This document shows positions 23,189 to 35,073 of a stretch of DNA of 64,000 bases, in pieces. The translations under genes and the position numbers were made by a program. The notes under the pieces are model-generated. The model had not been told where the DNA came from and ran no database searches. It saw only the letters and a list, made by a program, of their open reading frames with translations. Position 1 is the stretch's first letter. Every line of letters begins with the position of its first letter. The stretch lies in NCBI GenBank assembly GCA_903772945.1, contig CAICTM010000108.1, positions 1-64,000 of the forward strand, in the 5' to 3' direction. Source of the DNA: Seminavis robusta (taxonomy: Eukaryota > Bacillariophyta > Bacillariophyceae > Naviculales > Naviculaceae).

Positions 23189-24313
23189 TTAAGACTTGTC
23201 AAATAGATTGTTCAGACGATCCCTATCCTCGTCACTAGCTTCACCATGTCCCGGGTCAAAGCCTCCACTACCGCTGCCTCCCGCGTCGGGTGGTCCTTTT
23301 GGTTTCTTTGGACCTCTGCGTCTGTCATCACTCTCATCGTCGTCGTCATCGTCTTCATCATCATCTTCGTCGTTTCCTTCGTCGTCATCATCACCATCTT
23401 CGTCATCGCCATCTTCATCCGTGTCGGTGCTATTGTTCTTGTTGGCTTCCTCAATGGCCGTCATATTGAAGTATTCTGCTTTCTGCGTCTCCAAGATTTC
23501 CAGTCCCTTCTTGACATAGGCTTCTTCTTTGGCACTTCGAAAGTGTTCTCGAACAAACATGGTTCCAAAGGTAGGGACAAAGACTCCTGCGCACACCTTG
23601 ACGTACATCATGAGATTCCGTTCCTTTCGATAGCTGGCAAAATGTGAGGGTTGATTGCTAGTCTGCATTCGCTTGGCAATGGCTTCGTCGGCACGTGTTG
23701 GCATGGTTCGTCGGGCAAAGTCGTACTCATCATCTTCATCCAAATCAAAGTCATCTTCCTCGTCTTCAGCCAAGTCACCATAGATGGACTTTTTTGGAGT
23801 CGAAGGCTTGGGTGCTGACTCTTGTGATTGTTGCTGCTGCAAGGAAGTGGTACCCGCTCCTTCAAATTGTTTGATATCTGCTTTTCCTTCCGAAAGATCT
23901 TGTGCTTCAGTTTGTGACATACCGGGTCGTATGCTATAGGTCGGTGTCGCTGGCTTGACGACGGCATCCACTGGACTGACACGGACGGCCCACCAAACCA
24001 GGAGGGAACCCACAACGGGAATTGCTCGTTTGCGGACTCGCCTGAGCACCGTGCGAACACGTTGGAAACGCCGCGGATTCTCGTCTCCATTGTCATTCCT
24101 CTGTATTTGCTGATAGAGAGCAGATTGTACTTGATTACAGGTTTGCAGTTGCCGAACGAAATGGCACTCCTGGCCATTGATGGGAATTGGTGTAGGTGCA
24201 TGAGGACGTGGTATCAGGAAAGATTCAACGCTGAGCGGAACTATAAGAACCAGCAATCCCAGAGCTAAAAGAGGCAGTTGGATTTGCCAGGTGATGGCCC
24301 GAAGCAATCTCAT
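23189..24313 (-). CDS. Unknown membrane protein with very acidic C-terminus
   Basis: Protein of 374 aa from a clear ATG. Residues 10-31 form a signal peptide or anchor (LPLLALGLLVLIVPLSVE), followed by SFLIPRP; the Ser-Phe after the hydrophobic core resembles the Phe-containing cleavage motif of diatom plastid presequences, but the match is weak. A second hydrophobic segment is at about 98-118 and a third at about 236-254 (YVKVCAGVFVPTFGTMFV). Two acidic runs occur at 180-198 and, more extreme, at about 297-332 (long Asp/Glu repeat encoded by GAT/GAC/GAA codons). The C-terminus is Gly/Pro-rich. No named family is recognised; a plastid or endomembrane protein is possible. Confidence 0.65.
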   Translation of the reverse strand: MRLLRAITWQIQLPLLALGLLVLIVPLSVESFLIPRPHAPTPIPINGQECHFVRQLQTCNQVQSALYQQIQRNDNGDENPRRFQRVRTVLRRVRKRAIPVVGSLLVWWAVRVSPVDAVVKPATPTYSIRPGMSQTEAQDLSEGKADIKQFEGAGTTSLQQQQSQESAPKPSTPKKSIYGDLAEDEEDDFDLDEDDEYDFARRTMPTRADEAIAKRMQTSNQPSHFASYRKERNLMMYVKVCAGVFVPTFGTMFVREHFRSAKEEAYVKKGLEILETQKAEYFNMTAIEEANKNNSTDTDEDGDDEDGDDDDEGNDEDDDEDDDDDDESDDRRRGPKKPKGPPDAGGSGSGGFDPGHGEASDEDRDRLNNLFDKS

Positions 24314-25915
24314 GGTAGTGGCTAGCTAGGATTGGATGGGAAGCAGCTCTCCTTCAGAGACAATCAACGCCTGATATTTGGTAACAGGGCAACAAGAGAG
24401 CTTTCTATTGCTGGATTTGCTTTTCTCGCCGTTGGTTGACAAGTCTTCTTGGCTTCCTTTGCTGTTTGGGTTGTAGTGGATCCGATGAGCTACCGGTATC
24501 CGATGTCAACCCGTCAACCCCATCACCATGGTCGTCGTCAGTGATGGATTTCCTTCCGACGACGTCTTAAATCTCTGGGTACCGTCTAATGGCTTCCACG
24601 TGTCGTGATTGCTGCGTACAGTACCGTACCAATGCAATGGGATACTGGAGTGGACCACGGGGACAAACATCATCATAGCTTTAGCTATGACTGAGGACTT
24701 CTGCTGTTTACCATTAGCTAGAGTAGTACTGGCAGTAGGCTCTAGCTAGGCGGGATGAGAGGAGGCAACTTGCGATACCGGTACCACTTCAGGCACTATT
24801 TTTGTGATTTCAGGTTTGGAGGGCAAACAAGCACTTCAAGTTACCAGGTGGCTACGGTAGCTAGCTAGGACGCTGTCTTTTACAATTCAGCTCACCCTCC
24901 ATGCTTCCTACCTAGCTAGCCAGCTTAGTTTTTACCAAGTAAGTTGGCTTCTAGCAGCCAGATCTGCAAAGCAACTTTGGGTACCAAACTTTGACTGAAC
25001 ACAGCAGTCTAGCTAGCCCTCGCCCTGCTGCTTTGGGACGATGGCCTGCACGGCAGCACCAATGCCAACTTTCTGCCATCACATCCGGCAGTGCAGCTCC
25101 AAGTTCTGTCTTTGTCCACACCCGAGACCAAGGGCTGTGGCTGCTGGCTTGCGTACTACAACAGCATTGTTCCAACTGCTAAGATATCGATCTACTTTCC
25201 CTCGCGGAAAGGGAACGTTCGGTTAGTTGAAGTGTTTGTTTCTGGAGGATCCTTGTCCTGCGCCCAATGACAGCCGTCTGTCTCACTGTCTGCCTCCAAC
25301 CCTAACTAACGTGGTAGCTCGTGGTTTAAAGTGTTACAGCCACGTATGGCTCGATACTTCCTGGCCACTCAATTTGACCTGCGTTCAGCCATCAAGCAGC
25401 AAAATATCAATCGTGGGGCTCAGAGACACGCAGCAGCGGCAATGCGCAACAAATAGTAAGTGAGCGTCTGGGACCGTGCGGGCGATGTGGTTCTTCAGCC
25501 GGTCTGGCTGCCTCCATCCATCCAACCAAATCCCTTCTACGCTGTCCGGGCCAGGCCAGCCAAGCGTTCGTTTTGGGAATGAGGTTCAACGAGACGAGAG
25601 GCAACTCATTTCTCTCTACACAGCAAAGCAAAGAGAGGAATTCTTTTTTCACAACAGCAAACCAAACAACGACATATCATTCTTGCAGAGCAGCAAGAAT
25701 GCTATTTATCTGAGAGACTCATTCTTCTACGTTCACAACAGTAGAATCAATCTCTCTTTCTTTCTTATTATCATTCGGATCAGCGTCTTTGGTAGCAGAA
25801 GAAGCGCCAAAAAGTCCCTGATCAACCAAAAGTTTGTGACTGAACACCAAAAACAACGGCGAGTTCAGTCAAATCAAGTCCTTCTTATCTTTCCCCAACA
25901 GGAACAATTAAGATA
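24314..25915. other. Divergent intergenic region upstream of eIF4G
   Basis: About 1.6 kb holding the promoters of the minus-strand gene at 23189-24313 and of the eIF4G gene. CTAGCTAG and TACCGGTA palindromes are clustered at 24480-24930. The last ~300 bp are A- and CTTT-rich and likely include the eIF4G 5' UTR. No gene is supported. Confidence 0.45.
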
Positions 25916-28900
25916 ATGGCACAATATAACCCACAAGCTCAACAAGGCGGAGGTGGGCGTGGAGGTGGCGGTCGCGGGTATCAAGGCCGTGGAGGCGGAG
26001 GGCCTCAACATCAGGGACGTCCCGTGGGAGCTTGGCAAACATCAGCTCCTACTTCGTCCCTGCAACAAGCTGCTTATGGCAGACAGCAACAGCAGGGTGG
26101 CTACCATCATCACAACCAGCATCACCACAATCAACAAAATTATAGCCAACACCACCATCACAACCAACATCTCCCAAATGCGGTACCTCCACATGGAGGG
26201 CCACCAGGTCCTTATGCCGGCGTCCACGTTGCTCCCCCTCATCATCAACAGCATCACTATAATCCATACGCCCACCAGGGATCGTATCGTGGAGGACAGC
26301 CTCAGCCTGGTGGCTGGCAGCAGGCTGCATACCCACAAGGAGGGGTCTATTATCCTCCTGCTACCGCGCATCCACCAGCAGCTGCTGCCGCGGCTCCGGT
26401 CGTGCAACCTCCAAAACCCAGAGAAAAGAAGCCTTTGCTCATCACGGTACGTTGTCATGTTTTCTGGCCAATGCTGAAGGTACTCTTGGCTCCCCCGTGG
26501 GAATGCATTCCGATATTCTATAATTTGGTATTTGGTGCATAATGGTGGCTCGTTGACTGTCATTTTCCGATTGATTGCTCATACACGTCTACTTCTTTTT
26601 TCATTTTTCTTTGTTGCTTCGTGTAATACAGGATAAGCACGGTAACGTCCCAGACTGGTCCAAAAAGGGCACCAAATCGTCTCTTCGGGCCGCTGTGGCT
26701 GCCGAGAGGGGAGAGACGGACGAAAAGCGTTCGGATGCCGGATCCAAGCTCAAAGAGGCAGCGCTAGCGGCACTGAATCAAACAGACGAAGCTGACAAGC
26801 CCAAGGAAACCCCGAAAGACGAAACTGGCGACTCGCCAAAGCCCACGGAAGAAACCCCAGAACCCAAAGAGGAACCTCCGAAGGAAGAAAAGGCGGCTCC
26901 TGCTCCCACTCCTCCTCCTGCTCCTCCTGCAAAACCCGTCGAAGAGCCCCCGAAGAAGCCAGAAGAAAAGGCGGCCCCTGCACCGGCGCCTGCTCCCGAA
27001 AAGGAACCCGAGCCAGCCCCAGAACCACCAAAACCAGTCGAAGAGCCTCCGAAGCCAGCCTCAGAACCTCCGAAAGCGACTCCAGAGCCACCAAAACCAG
27101 TCGAAACTCCCGCACCGGAACCACCGGCCAAGGAAGAAAAGAAGGAGGAACCCCCCAAGCCAGCTACAAAAACACTCGCAGAACTTGCTGCTGCGGCACC
27201 GCCACCATCCGCAAAGCCGCTTTCGGCAGCCGCGGCAGTCAAGTCGGGCAATGGCTCGTCGTTGGCGGCAGCAGCTACAAAGAAGCCCAACATGGCAGCA
27301 GTGGCAGCTGCACCAGCTCCTTCTCCCGCCAAAGTTGGTCTTCGTCCTGGGGGCAAGACTCGTTCGACGCCTGCACCCTCCGGCAAAGGGCGTATTGTGT
27401 TCGACAAGAAGTCTCTGATGAAGTAAGTTTTGGCGTCGGATTGCAATTTTGTACCTCTTCTTGACAACGAATTTTAACGAAATTGGTTCTTTTCTCGCAT
27501 TTTTGTTCACCAGATACAAGAGCTGCGAGTCATGCTTGCAACGGCCCGAAAGTCTCCCTGATATGACGATTGTCAAGGGACCAGCCAAGCCACAAGGTGG
27601 CGGTGGCGGCGGCGGTGGAGGCAACAATCGCAACCGCGACGGAGGTGGCGGTCGGCGGGACTGGGACCGCGGACAACAACAACCTCGAAGAAGAGGAAGT
27701 CAACAAGGAAACAATAACAACAATGACAACTGGACACGTGGTAATGAGCCTCCCAGGAACAAAAATTCAAGAAATAATAATCGCCGTGGCAGCCAAGGTA
27801 ATCAACCTCCGCTCTATGATGGACCGGTGGCGCCACTTGTCAAATCTGCAAATGGATGGAAGCCGACAAAGGATAATTCACCTCTCGCGGCAGCGGAGAA
27901 ACAAGTCAAGAGTATCCTGAACAAGATGACGAAGGAGAAATTTGACCGTCTGAGTACACAAATGATTGAAATTCAGGTTCTCAGTTATGACATGCTCACA
28001 ATGATGCTTCACAATGTCTACGAAAAGGCCATCGATGAACCTTCCTTTGGTGAGATGTACGCGGAATTATGTGTCAAAATGTCCAAGGGAGCCACTCAAG
28101 CCAACAATGACTTCGTCAAGTTGATTGAAAGTGATGAAGAACCGCCGACCGAAGGTGATGCCGCCCCAGCTTCCCAGCAGTCCCAAAGCAGCTCTCACAT
28201 CGTGTATCGGTGGAGTAATGATGTTAGCACAACTGATGATGAAGTTGTGGGACCTTTCCCGAATGCTGATGCTTGTGTCAATGCCGCACTCGAAGGGTCC
28301 GGTGAACCACAAAAACGGGGTGAAATGGTATTGGAGTTGGTGAAATTGATCATCAAGCAGGGCGTCTTTGTCAAAGTCATGAAAAAGAAGGATGCCAGCC
28401 CAAGCGATGGTGACATCTTCTACACGGTCTACTTCAATGTCGACGAAGCCGAGGAGTGTGGCCAACAACTGTCGGAGATCTTCCTGAGCGAGGTCGAGTG
28501 CATTTCAAATGCCAAGAAGTTTAACAGCTTCAAGCGTTCTCTTCTCAACAAGTGTGAGGATGAGTTCAAGAAGAAGGAGATTTTTGCTGACTGGGAGAAG
28601 GAGAAGAAGGAGTATGAGGAGAAAAAGAGCACCTTCACACCTGCCCAGCAAGCGGAGAAGGAGGAGGACTTTGAATTTCGCCGACTCAAAATCAAGAAGC
28701 AGAAGCTTGGAAATGCCAAATTCATTGGTCAGCTCTACAAGGCAGGTCTTCTCAAGGAGAAGATTGTGAGGTTTTGTGTCAGTGATCTTCTGAAGCTTGA
28801 AGAGTTGACGGAGGTCAGGTCGAAGAACCCCGAGTACAAGGACAGCTGTGACTACCAAATCGACCTAGAGGACCACGAAGCAATTTGCAGTTTGTTCTCG

Positions 28901-30109
28901 ACAGTGGGTAATACTATTGATCACAAAACAGCTGCTGATTTCATGAAGGTTTGCTTTAACAAAATCTACAAGCTCAGTGTGGACCAGAAGAACTTGCCTG
29001 CTCGCTCCCGATTCATGTACAAGGACTTGATTGAGTTGCGAGAGAACAGATGGGTTCCTCGCCGCGATGAGGGCAAAGCCAAGAGTCTGGAAGAAATTCG
29101 CAAGGACTTTGAGCGAGAAGAAAAGAAGCAGGCACAACAGTCACAGCAGGGCTATCGCAATGATCGAAATGACAACCGACGAGGCAGCCAGCAGACTGGT
29201 GGCTATGACAACCGACGCGGGGGCAACTACGGTGGACGTGGAGGAGGCGGTGGTGGTGGTGGCAGGAATCGCCCAAGTGCCAAACCAGCACAAGAAACTG
29301 ATGATGATGGTTTCACTGTTATTGGTCGTGGAGGCAACAAGGGCCACTTCCAATCTGGTGGAGGTGGTGGCGGCGGCGGTGGTGGTCGTGGGAACTCTCA
29401 ACCAAAACAACAGTCCATGCCCAAGTCAGGTTCGAAATCAAATTTTTCTTCCCTCAATAATGAAAACAGGAGTAAGTCACCTCAGCAGGGCAGGAGAAGC
29501 AAGTCACCTACAGGCGCACCAAGCACACCAGCTCCGGCTGCGCTATCGCCAGAGAAACTGGAGCGTCGCATCAAGAGCATGCGGTCTGAGTTCATGCAAG
29601 ACGGAAACATTGATGAGCTCCTCCTCTCAATGGACGAGTTGAGTGGAACACCGGATGCAGGCCAAACTCTTGTCTTGAAGAGTGCTGATTCTCTGTTGGA
29701 GTGCAAGGAGGCTGAACGCAAGGCAATAACAGACACCATTCGGATACTATACGAGAAGAAGAAGCTGTCGAAGGATGATATTCGGAATGGGTTGGTTGAC
29801 TGCATTGAGTTTATTGATAGTATGGTCTGTGACTGTCCCAAGGTGTTTGAGTATGTTGCTGACTTGCTGAGTGCCTTATTCAAAGTGAATGCTGTTGATG
29901 TGCAGTGGCTATGTGATTCGTTGGAGAAGACTAAGGTTGATCCGGATACGCCAGCACCAGAGAAACTCACCAGAGCAACCATTACCAGTGTTCGAAGTCA
30001 AGACGGGCCTGATGCTGCTAAAGATATCTTTGGGAAATCATCAAGCGCCATGAATAGTCTTCTTGGCGCCGACAAGTGGAATGCAATTTCCAAAGACCTG
30101 CTAGGATAA
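25916..30109 (+). CDS. Eukaryotic translation initiation factor 4G (three exons)
   Basis: Scaffold of the eIF4F cap-binding complex, 1305 aa. Exons 25916-26446, 26632-27422 and 27514-30109; introns of 185 and 91 bp are GT-AG with matching phases. Exon 1 is Gly/Arg-rich (RGG type) and His/Gln-rich; exon 2 is Pro/Glu-rich. The exon 2 end holds VFDKKSLMKYKSC, followed in exon 3 by QRPESLPDM, which aligns with the metazoan eIF4E-binding site (Y-x4-L-hydrophobic, then KPEGLP), but with Phe in place of Tyr. The MIF4G domain starts at about residue 564 (AEKQVKSILNKMTKEKF, FGEMYAELCVKMS) and resumes at FKRSLLNKCEDEFKKK, about residue 778, with an insertion of about 130 residues between helices. A second RGG block follows, then an MA3-like domain (about 1118-1270; PEKLERRIKSMRSEF). 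Well supported by domain order. Confidence 0.92.
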
Positions 30110-30564
30110 CCTGAATATTCTACTAGACATAAATTTTGCATTGCTGCAACCTCTCTTTATCTGTTTGTTTTGAGCAAGGTATTTGCGGCTTGTTACCGGT
30201 AGAGACATGACACTGTAGCTAGAACGACCTTGCTGGCCACTAGTTGGATTGCTATCTATGCAGCGAGTCGAGTCGAGTGACGAGTCAGTAATAATGCCAT
30301 GGTGGTTCATCATAAATGGTCTACTTTACATCTATAGTTAGTATCTTGGAGCAATAGAGACAGGACTTTCAGGCCCTGGCAGACAAGAGGACAAATAAAC
30401 AGGAGTTTAGTTGGAAGAAGGGAGCACTGACAGGAAGAAGGAAAAATGGTGGGTTGATTTGGTGGTGGGGTGGGTAGCTGGGTGATGATCAGAACGAGCT
30501 GGAAGATTCCTCGGATTGTCTCCTGAGTGAAGGGAGGTGGAAAGTTCCATCTTCGAGCAGATTA
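30110..30564. other. Convergent interval between eIF4G and second EamA gene
   Basis: About 450 bp of shared 3' flank. Includes a GAGTCGAGTCGAGTGACGAGTC short repeat near 30263-30285. No gene is seen. Confidence 0.4.
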
Positions 30565-32193
30565 TCAGTGGCCTACAGCGGCTTGTTTGCCTTGAGAGCT
30601 GGGGTAGATGACTGCTATAGTTCCAGCTGCCACCAACAAGTTTCCGATCCAGCCAATTGTGTTTGGTAAGAGACCCACTTTCAACCCGTAGGCCATGAAG
30701 GATGCAACCACGGGCTCCATCAATGTGGCTACTGAGATTGTCAAATTGTCGAAATATTGCATACTGCGAACGTAGCCCATTGCACCCATAAGGTTGCAAA
30801 CAACCACCATCCAGACTTCCAGGGGCAGACGATCGTATTGCCAATTCATGAAGCCCCATAGTCCATGATGCACATCCCTGTCAACTGTAAAGTACACTCC
30901 CGACAGCCACAGGAATGCCAGGACGCAGAATGATCCTGCAAACATGATCATGAACATAAAAAGGAAGACGCTTGACACATGCTGGCGGAGTGACTTGGCA
31001 AAGACTAAATAAGCGACTCCTCCAACAGCAGACAGGAGCGCAAGGAGGTCCCCCCATCCTGCCCAGACAACAGGTCCAGTTGTCGAGAAGGCATTGCCGG
31101 TGCTAGCAGTGGAATCAGAGGCACAGAAAATGGCGCCCGCAAATGCCACCAAGGCACCACTGCCCTCCATTAGCGAAATTGGTTCCCCCACAAAAGCCTT
31201 GCCAATCAAAAGCAACAGGCTTTGACTGTTGGCAAAGATGACAGCATTTCCCACTGATGTGAAGTCAAGAGCCAATACAAAGGCAACACACATGACGGCA
31301 TAACAGCACGCAGCCAGTACGAATGTGCACCATTGTGTATTGGTCAACTTTGGTAAGCCCTCTTTCACATAAGCATTCGCAGCAAATGGTAGGAGAGCCA
31401 TGTAGGTTCCAGTCATGCGCCAGTAGATCTTCATGGATGAATCCACGCCATCTTGGAGATCGAGGGAAGGCCCAATGGACGAAAGGCAAACAACAGCACC
31501 CAGCAATGTCACGTATGCGTGAAAGGGAACTGTAGCGGTGGCTGTACTGGTGCTGGTGCAAGGCTTCTCCACTAGTGGTGTTGCCTCGCCACTTTCAATG
31601 TCAATAAAGTCCTTGACCGCTTTGGGTGACTGGGGCGGAGAATCCATGAGATTGGCTTGGGTGGGACGGCAACAGTCGTGAATCTTTTCGGGGCAGCACG
31701 GGAAGGCACCCACTACTTCAGGCAGAATGGTTTGGGCGTCTTCCACTACTTCGTGATGATGAACTCCCGCGACGTCTTCCAGATCACCAGGAAGGATGGA
31801 AAGGTTGCGAGTGAGGCCCATTTCGAAAATCACGGATTCACCGTCATCTTTGGCATCGAGTGCTTCCACCCAAGTTTCTCGGACTTCTTGAGCTTCTTCG
31901 ACAATGGCTTCTTGTGCTGTCTCTACCGTCTCGGCAATGACTTCTTTAAACCCACCAGCGGCTTCTTGGGCCTGTTCCGCAATGTACTCGACTCCTTCCA
32001 CGATAGCCCCCAGCAATCCCAGGTTGGATTCTTCTTGGTGGTCGTCACCGTGGTTGTGTTCGTGGTCGTCATTGTTGATGGACTGTGAACCCAACAGACC
32101 ATCATGTTCTGTAGCGTAGTTGCCCGACTCTTCATCCCTGGGCACTGGCAGAGAGGCATGGCTGCCGCTTCCATCGTTGGAATAGTATGTCAT
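30565..32193 (-). CDS. DMT/EamA-family transporter with acidic N-terminal extension
   Basis: Integral membrane transporter of 542 aa, intronless, starting at the ATG of MTYYSNDGSG. The first ~215 residues are soluble, acidic and His-rich in part (DDHEHNHGDDHQEE), with a helical stretch of EAQE-type repeats. About ten membrane helices follow, from VPFHAYVTLLGAVVCLSS to the C-terminal TIAVIYP. Clear paralogue of the gene at 7518-8801: shared blocks include HAYVTL, KIYWRMTGTYMALL against KVYWRMTGTWIVLL, FTSVGNAVIFAN, YFDNLTISVATLMEPVVAS. The paralogue lacks the acidic extension. Substrate is unknown; the family includes exporters of metabolites and nucleotide-sugar-like transporters. Lies convergent to eIF4G. 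Confidence 0.85.
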   Translation of the reverse strand: MTYYSNDGSGSHASLPVPRDEESGNYATEHDGLLGSQSINNDDHEHNHGDDHQEESNLGLLGAIVEGVEYIAEQAQEAAGGFKEVIAETVETAQEAIVEEAQEVRETWVEALDAKDDGESVIFEMGLTRNLSILPGDLEDVAGVHHHEVVEDAQTILPEVVGAFPCCPEKIHDCCRPTQANLMDSPPQSPKAVKDFIDIESGEATPLVEKPCTSTSTATATVPFHAYVTLLGAVVCLSSIGPSLDLQDGVDSSMKIYWRMTGTYMALLPFAANAYVKEGLPKLTNTQWCTFVLAACCYAVMCVAFVLALDFTSVGNAVIFANSQSLLLLIGKAFVGEPISLMEGSGALVAFAGAIFCASDSTASTGNAFSTTGPVVWAGWGDLLALLSAVGGVAYLVFAKSLRQHVSSVFLFMFMIMFAGSFCVLAFLWLSGVYFTVDRDVHHGLWGFMNWQYDRLPLEVWMVVVCNLMGAMGYVRSMQYFDNLTISVATLMEPVVASFMAYGLKVGLLPNTIGWIGNLLVAAGTIAVIYPSSQGKQAAVGH

Positions 32194-33975
32194 GGTGTAG
32201 ATTTCGAAAACAACTTTTCCCTGTTTTGTGAGGAGAGCAAGACAGTGAGTTATCCCCGCGGATTGTGGTTTTATTCATGGTCACAAAACGAGCTTCGAGC
32301 TTACCTTCTCTCTTGATGAGTCGAGAAACCAAAAGATTGCTCCAACAATACGAGCAACTTGGTTAGATACCGGTAGCCTCGGCTTTGTGAGTACTAGCTG
32401 GTAGAGACTCTTGGAGGTGATCTTGTCTGTCAAACAAGCTCAACTTCTCTCCAGACACCAAGCAGCATGTGCCACTCAGGTATCTGTTTGGTTCTGATCT
32501 GCTTCCGCAAAATTCCTGAGAGCTTCCGCAAAATTCATCACAATGTCATCGTCTAGAACTCGGCATCTCGAGTTCAGAAGGTGCATCAAAGAAGCCTTTC
32601 GGAATCGCACTGTCAAGCCAAAAAAAGGTGCCGAGTTCCCTTCACCGGCTTCAGAAATGACAATGACACACATCGAGATTGGTAGTTCCTTTCCAAGAGC
32701 GGCCTTTCGTACGTCATGCAACGATACTTACAGGTAGCAGAGGTAATATTGGATTTCAAGTCAAACCACAAGCAAAAAACGTAAGGCAAATTTGGGGATA
32801 AGGCTAATATTTACCCTAGTTACCACGCTGGTAACGTGTTCAAAGAGTCACTTCGTGAAGGCATGGATGGTAGAGGAATTTTCCCCCTATCGTGTCTGAG
32901 ACGACACCGGACGGAATCGAATCGCACAGTGGAATCAACGATTTTTAGAATTGAAGAGCCAACAATAATTGCATTCCTGATCCCCTCCAACGAATCTCTG
33001 AGCTCTACTAGTCCTGGTTTCCACACCATGATGCCTTCCTTGACATGCATGGCAGCAGTTCTTGATTCATCACTCAGCATGCATACGTAGTACCCTCTCA
33101 TACGGTAGCCACACATCATCAGCGTCAACGCCTGATTGCTGGGTTAGCTAGACACATGAGCAAGTTCGTTTTGGCTGGCGACGGGTTCTTGGTGATCGGC
33201 TTGGTGACAACAAAAGAAGCAGTAGAAACTAGAGGAGTTCCATTCCCAGTTCTTGATACCGACGAGGATGCTATTTTGTACTTAAGTTATCCCAATAAAG
33301 CAGGTCAGTCCATGGATGTAGGATGTGGTTGGTCGTCTTCCTTGCACTGAAAGCAGCATGGGGAAGTGGTGGATTAGGCCCCTTTGTTGAAAGGAAGCAT
33401 TGGCAGCAAATTGGTCAATGAGGACAGAAGGATTTGGGCATTCATGTTCCATAACTTGGTTGCACGCCATCAATCTGTTGCATGGACGCTTCCAACAAGA
33501 AACTCAATCGAGCAATTGCAGGCGAGGCCTAGCTTGCCAGCTACATGCACCTAGCGATGATGGTAACAGCATAAGTGCACAAAGCACCACAATAGTACTC
33601 ATCATTACAGGTGCTCTGGTAGCCTTCTTATGCTTCTAAAGCACAGAATCCTGGCCGCTTTAACAGTCAGATAGAGTCCTGACTTGACACTATGAAGTGG
33701 AATCGTACACATGTGAATTAGGTCCTCACGAATGCAGTTGACGGTGAGTTTCGATTCCACTGGAATACCAACCGTTGGTATAGCGAGAGAACCCATGTTT
33801 ATGCCTCTGTTTTTGACAGTGTTTCGGTGACGGTGACAGGTAAACCAATCAGGAGGAGTGGGTTGTTGACATTGTCGACATTTCCCTTCCCGATGCAAAC
33901 GCTGGCAAGAAAAGTCATTTCCTTTCTTCTCAAACATCCAGCAACTATAGCCAGCAACCGTAGCCAGCCATCCAC
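32194..33975. other. Gene-free stretch upstream of second EamA gene
   Basis: About 1.8 kb. Includes the presumed promoter of the EamA gene. A short direct repeat, GCTTCCGCAAAATTC, occurs at 32501-32515 and 32523-32537. Short frames at 32543-32737 and 33156-33350 have no recognised motif and are not called. Confidence 0.4.
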
Positions 33976-35073
33976 CTAATCCTCGTAAACATCACCAAAC
34001 AGCTCCAGTCCCTCACCGTGTAGGCAATTGTCTCGGATATCGTTTTCAGAGCCGGCTCCAATGATACGAAAGTATCGATAAAATTGTGTGACAACCGGCG
34101 CAAGTTCCCACGTATGCCGATAATCCTGTTCAATCAATCGCAAAAGCGCTTCCGATCGTTGTTGCTGTTCCCGTTCGGAAAGACCGGCTGCCGGTGATGG
34201 CAAAGACTTTTCGAGTTTGGTAATGATATCCGAAGATTCGGACAGACACAAGCGCGCGTCCCCACGAGCCGCATGCAGAACATCCCAGACGGTTCCATCC
34301 TGGGAGGCTTCAAAATTCCAATCTCCTTGCATCCCGTAGCATTGCGAGACTCGGAGCGAGTAGTGTGTAGGCCGTAGTAATACGCTTTTTAAATCAATGG
34401 TGACGGGCAATCGTTCCATCCCGTGATCGCACCACAACAAGTAGCTATACGATTCAATGGACGTTCTAGCATGGACGCCCCGATTGAGAATGGTGACGGG
34501 TTGTTGGTATTGCACGAAATTGGCCCGGCAAGAAGCACTCCTGGCCATTTCGAACATGGGTTTCTGCTGATATTTGACAGGATCATCGACCCATCCACCC
34601 ACATGAACGGCACCCGTCAGGTAGGGGTTTTCGTATTGCGTGGTTATTCCCTTTTGGCACCCCAACCAGTACAAGACACCACGATTGCCATCCAACGGGG
34701 AAAAGCTTCGTGTGACCATGAGGGCTTGACTGAGATGGGCCAATCCAAAAAAGTCTGCTTCTTCTCGCAATTGACGAACCAGATGAGGATCCTTGTCGAA
34801 ACTTGGATAACCCGCACTGGGATTCAGCAGGTGACGGAAAATGTGGGGGAAACTGAGAGGACAGCGTTCCACAAAGTAGACATTTCGGCCTCGTTCGTCC
34901 ACATAGGACACATCCGAGTCGAAGTTGCCTTGAAAGCGAGTGGCAAAATAGGGACTGTTTTGGACTAGCGTCGATCGATGACAGTAGTACACCTTGCCAC
35001 AAACGTCCAGACCAAGGATGGGGTCGCCACTATTGCTACTACTAGTGTTGTTACTACTTCTCCTACTAGTCAT
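33976..35073 (-). CDS. BTB/POZ protein with C-terminal galactose-binding-like domain
   Basis: Protein of 365 aa. Residues ~18-115 form a BTB/POZ domain of the KCTD/T1 type (LDVCGKVYYCHRSTLVQNSP, SFPHIFRHLLNPSAGYP, LREEADFFGL), used for self-association and, in many proteins, for docking to cullin-3 ubiquitin ligases. The C-terminal ~230 residues look like a discoidin/SUN-like beta-sandwich: LGCQKGITTQYENPYLTG, VTIDLKSVLLRPTHYSLRV, DWNFEASQDGTVWDVL, and YRYFRIIGAG, the pattern of F5/8-type C domains in BTB proteins of plants and animals. Intronless; ATG start is clear. Predicted role is a cullin-3 adaptor, but that is inference. Situated downstream of, and on the same strand as, the GRWD1 gene. 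Confidence 0.8.
   Translation of the reverse strand: MTSRRSSNNTSSSNSGDPILGLDVCGKVYYCHRSTLVQNSPYFATRFQGNFDSDVSYVDERGRNVYFVERCPLSFPHIFRHLLNPSAGYPSFDKDPHLVRQLREEADFFGLAHLSQALMVTRSFSPLDGNRGVLYWLGCQKGITTQYENPYLTGAVHVGGWVDDPVKYQQKPMFEMARSASCRANFVQYQQPVTILNRGVHARTSIESYSYLLWCDHGMERLPVTIDLKSVLLRPTHYSLRVSQCYGMQGDWNFEASQDGTVWDVLHAARGDARLCLSESSDIITKLEKSLPSPAAGLSEREQQQRSEALLRLIEQDYRHTWELAPVVTQFYRYFRIIGAGSENDIRDNCLHGEGLELFGDVYED

Noticed and set aside
23196-23519. Ser-rich plus-strand frame
   Set aside because: Antisense of the Asp/Glu-rich tail of the gene at 23189-24313.
26778-27467. Gly/Ser-rich minus-strand frame
   Set aside because: Antisense of the Pro/Glu-rich eIF4G exon 2; its repeats merely mirror those codons.
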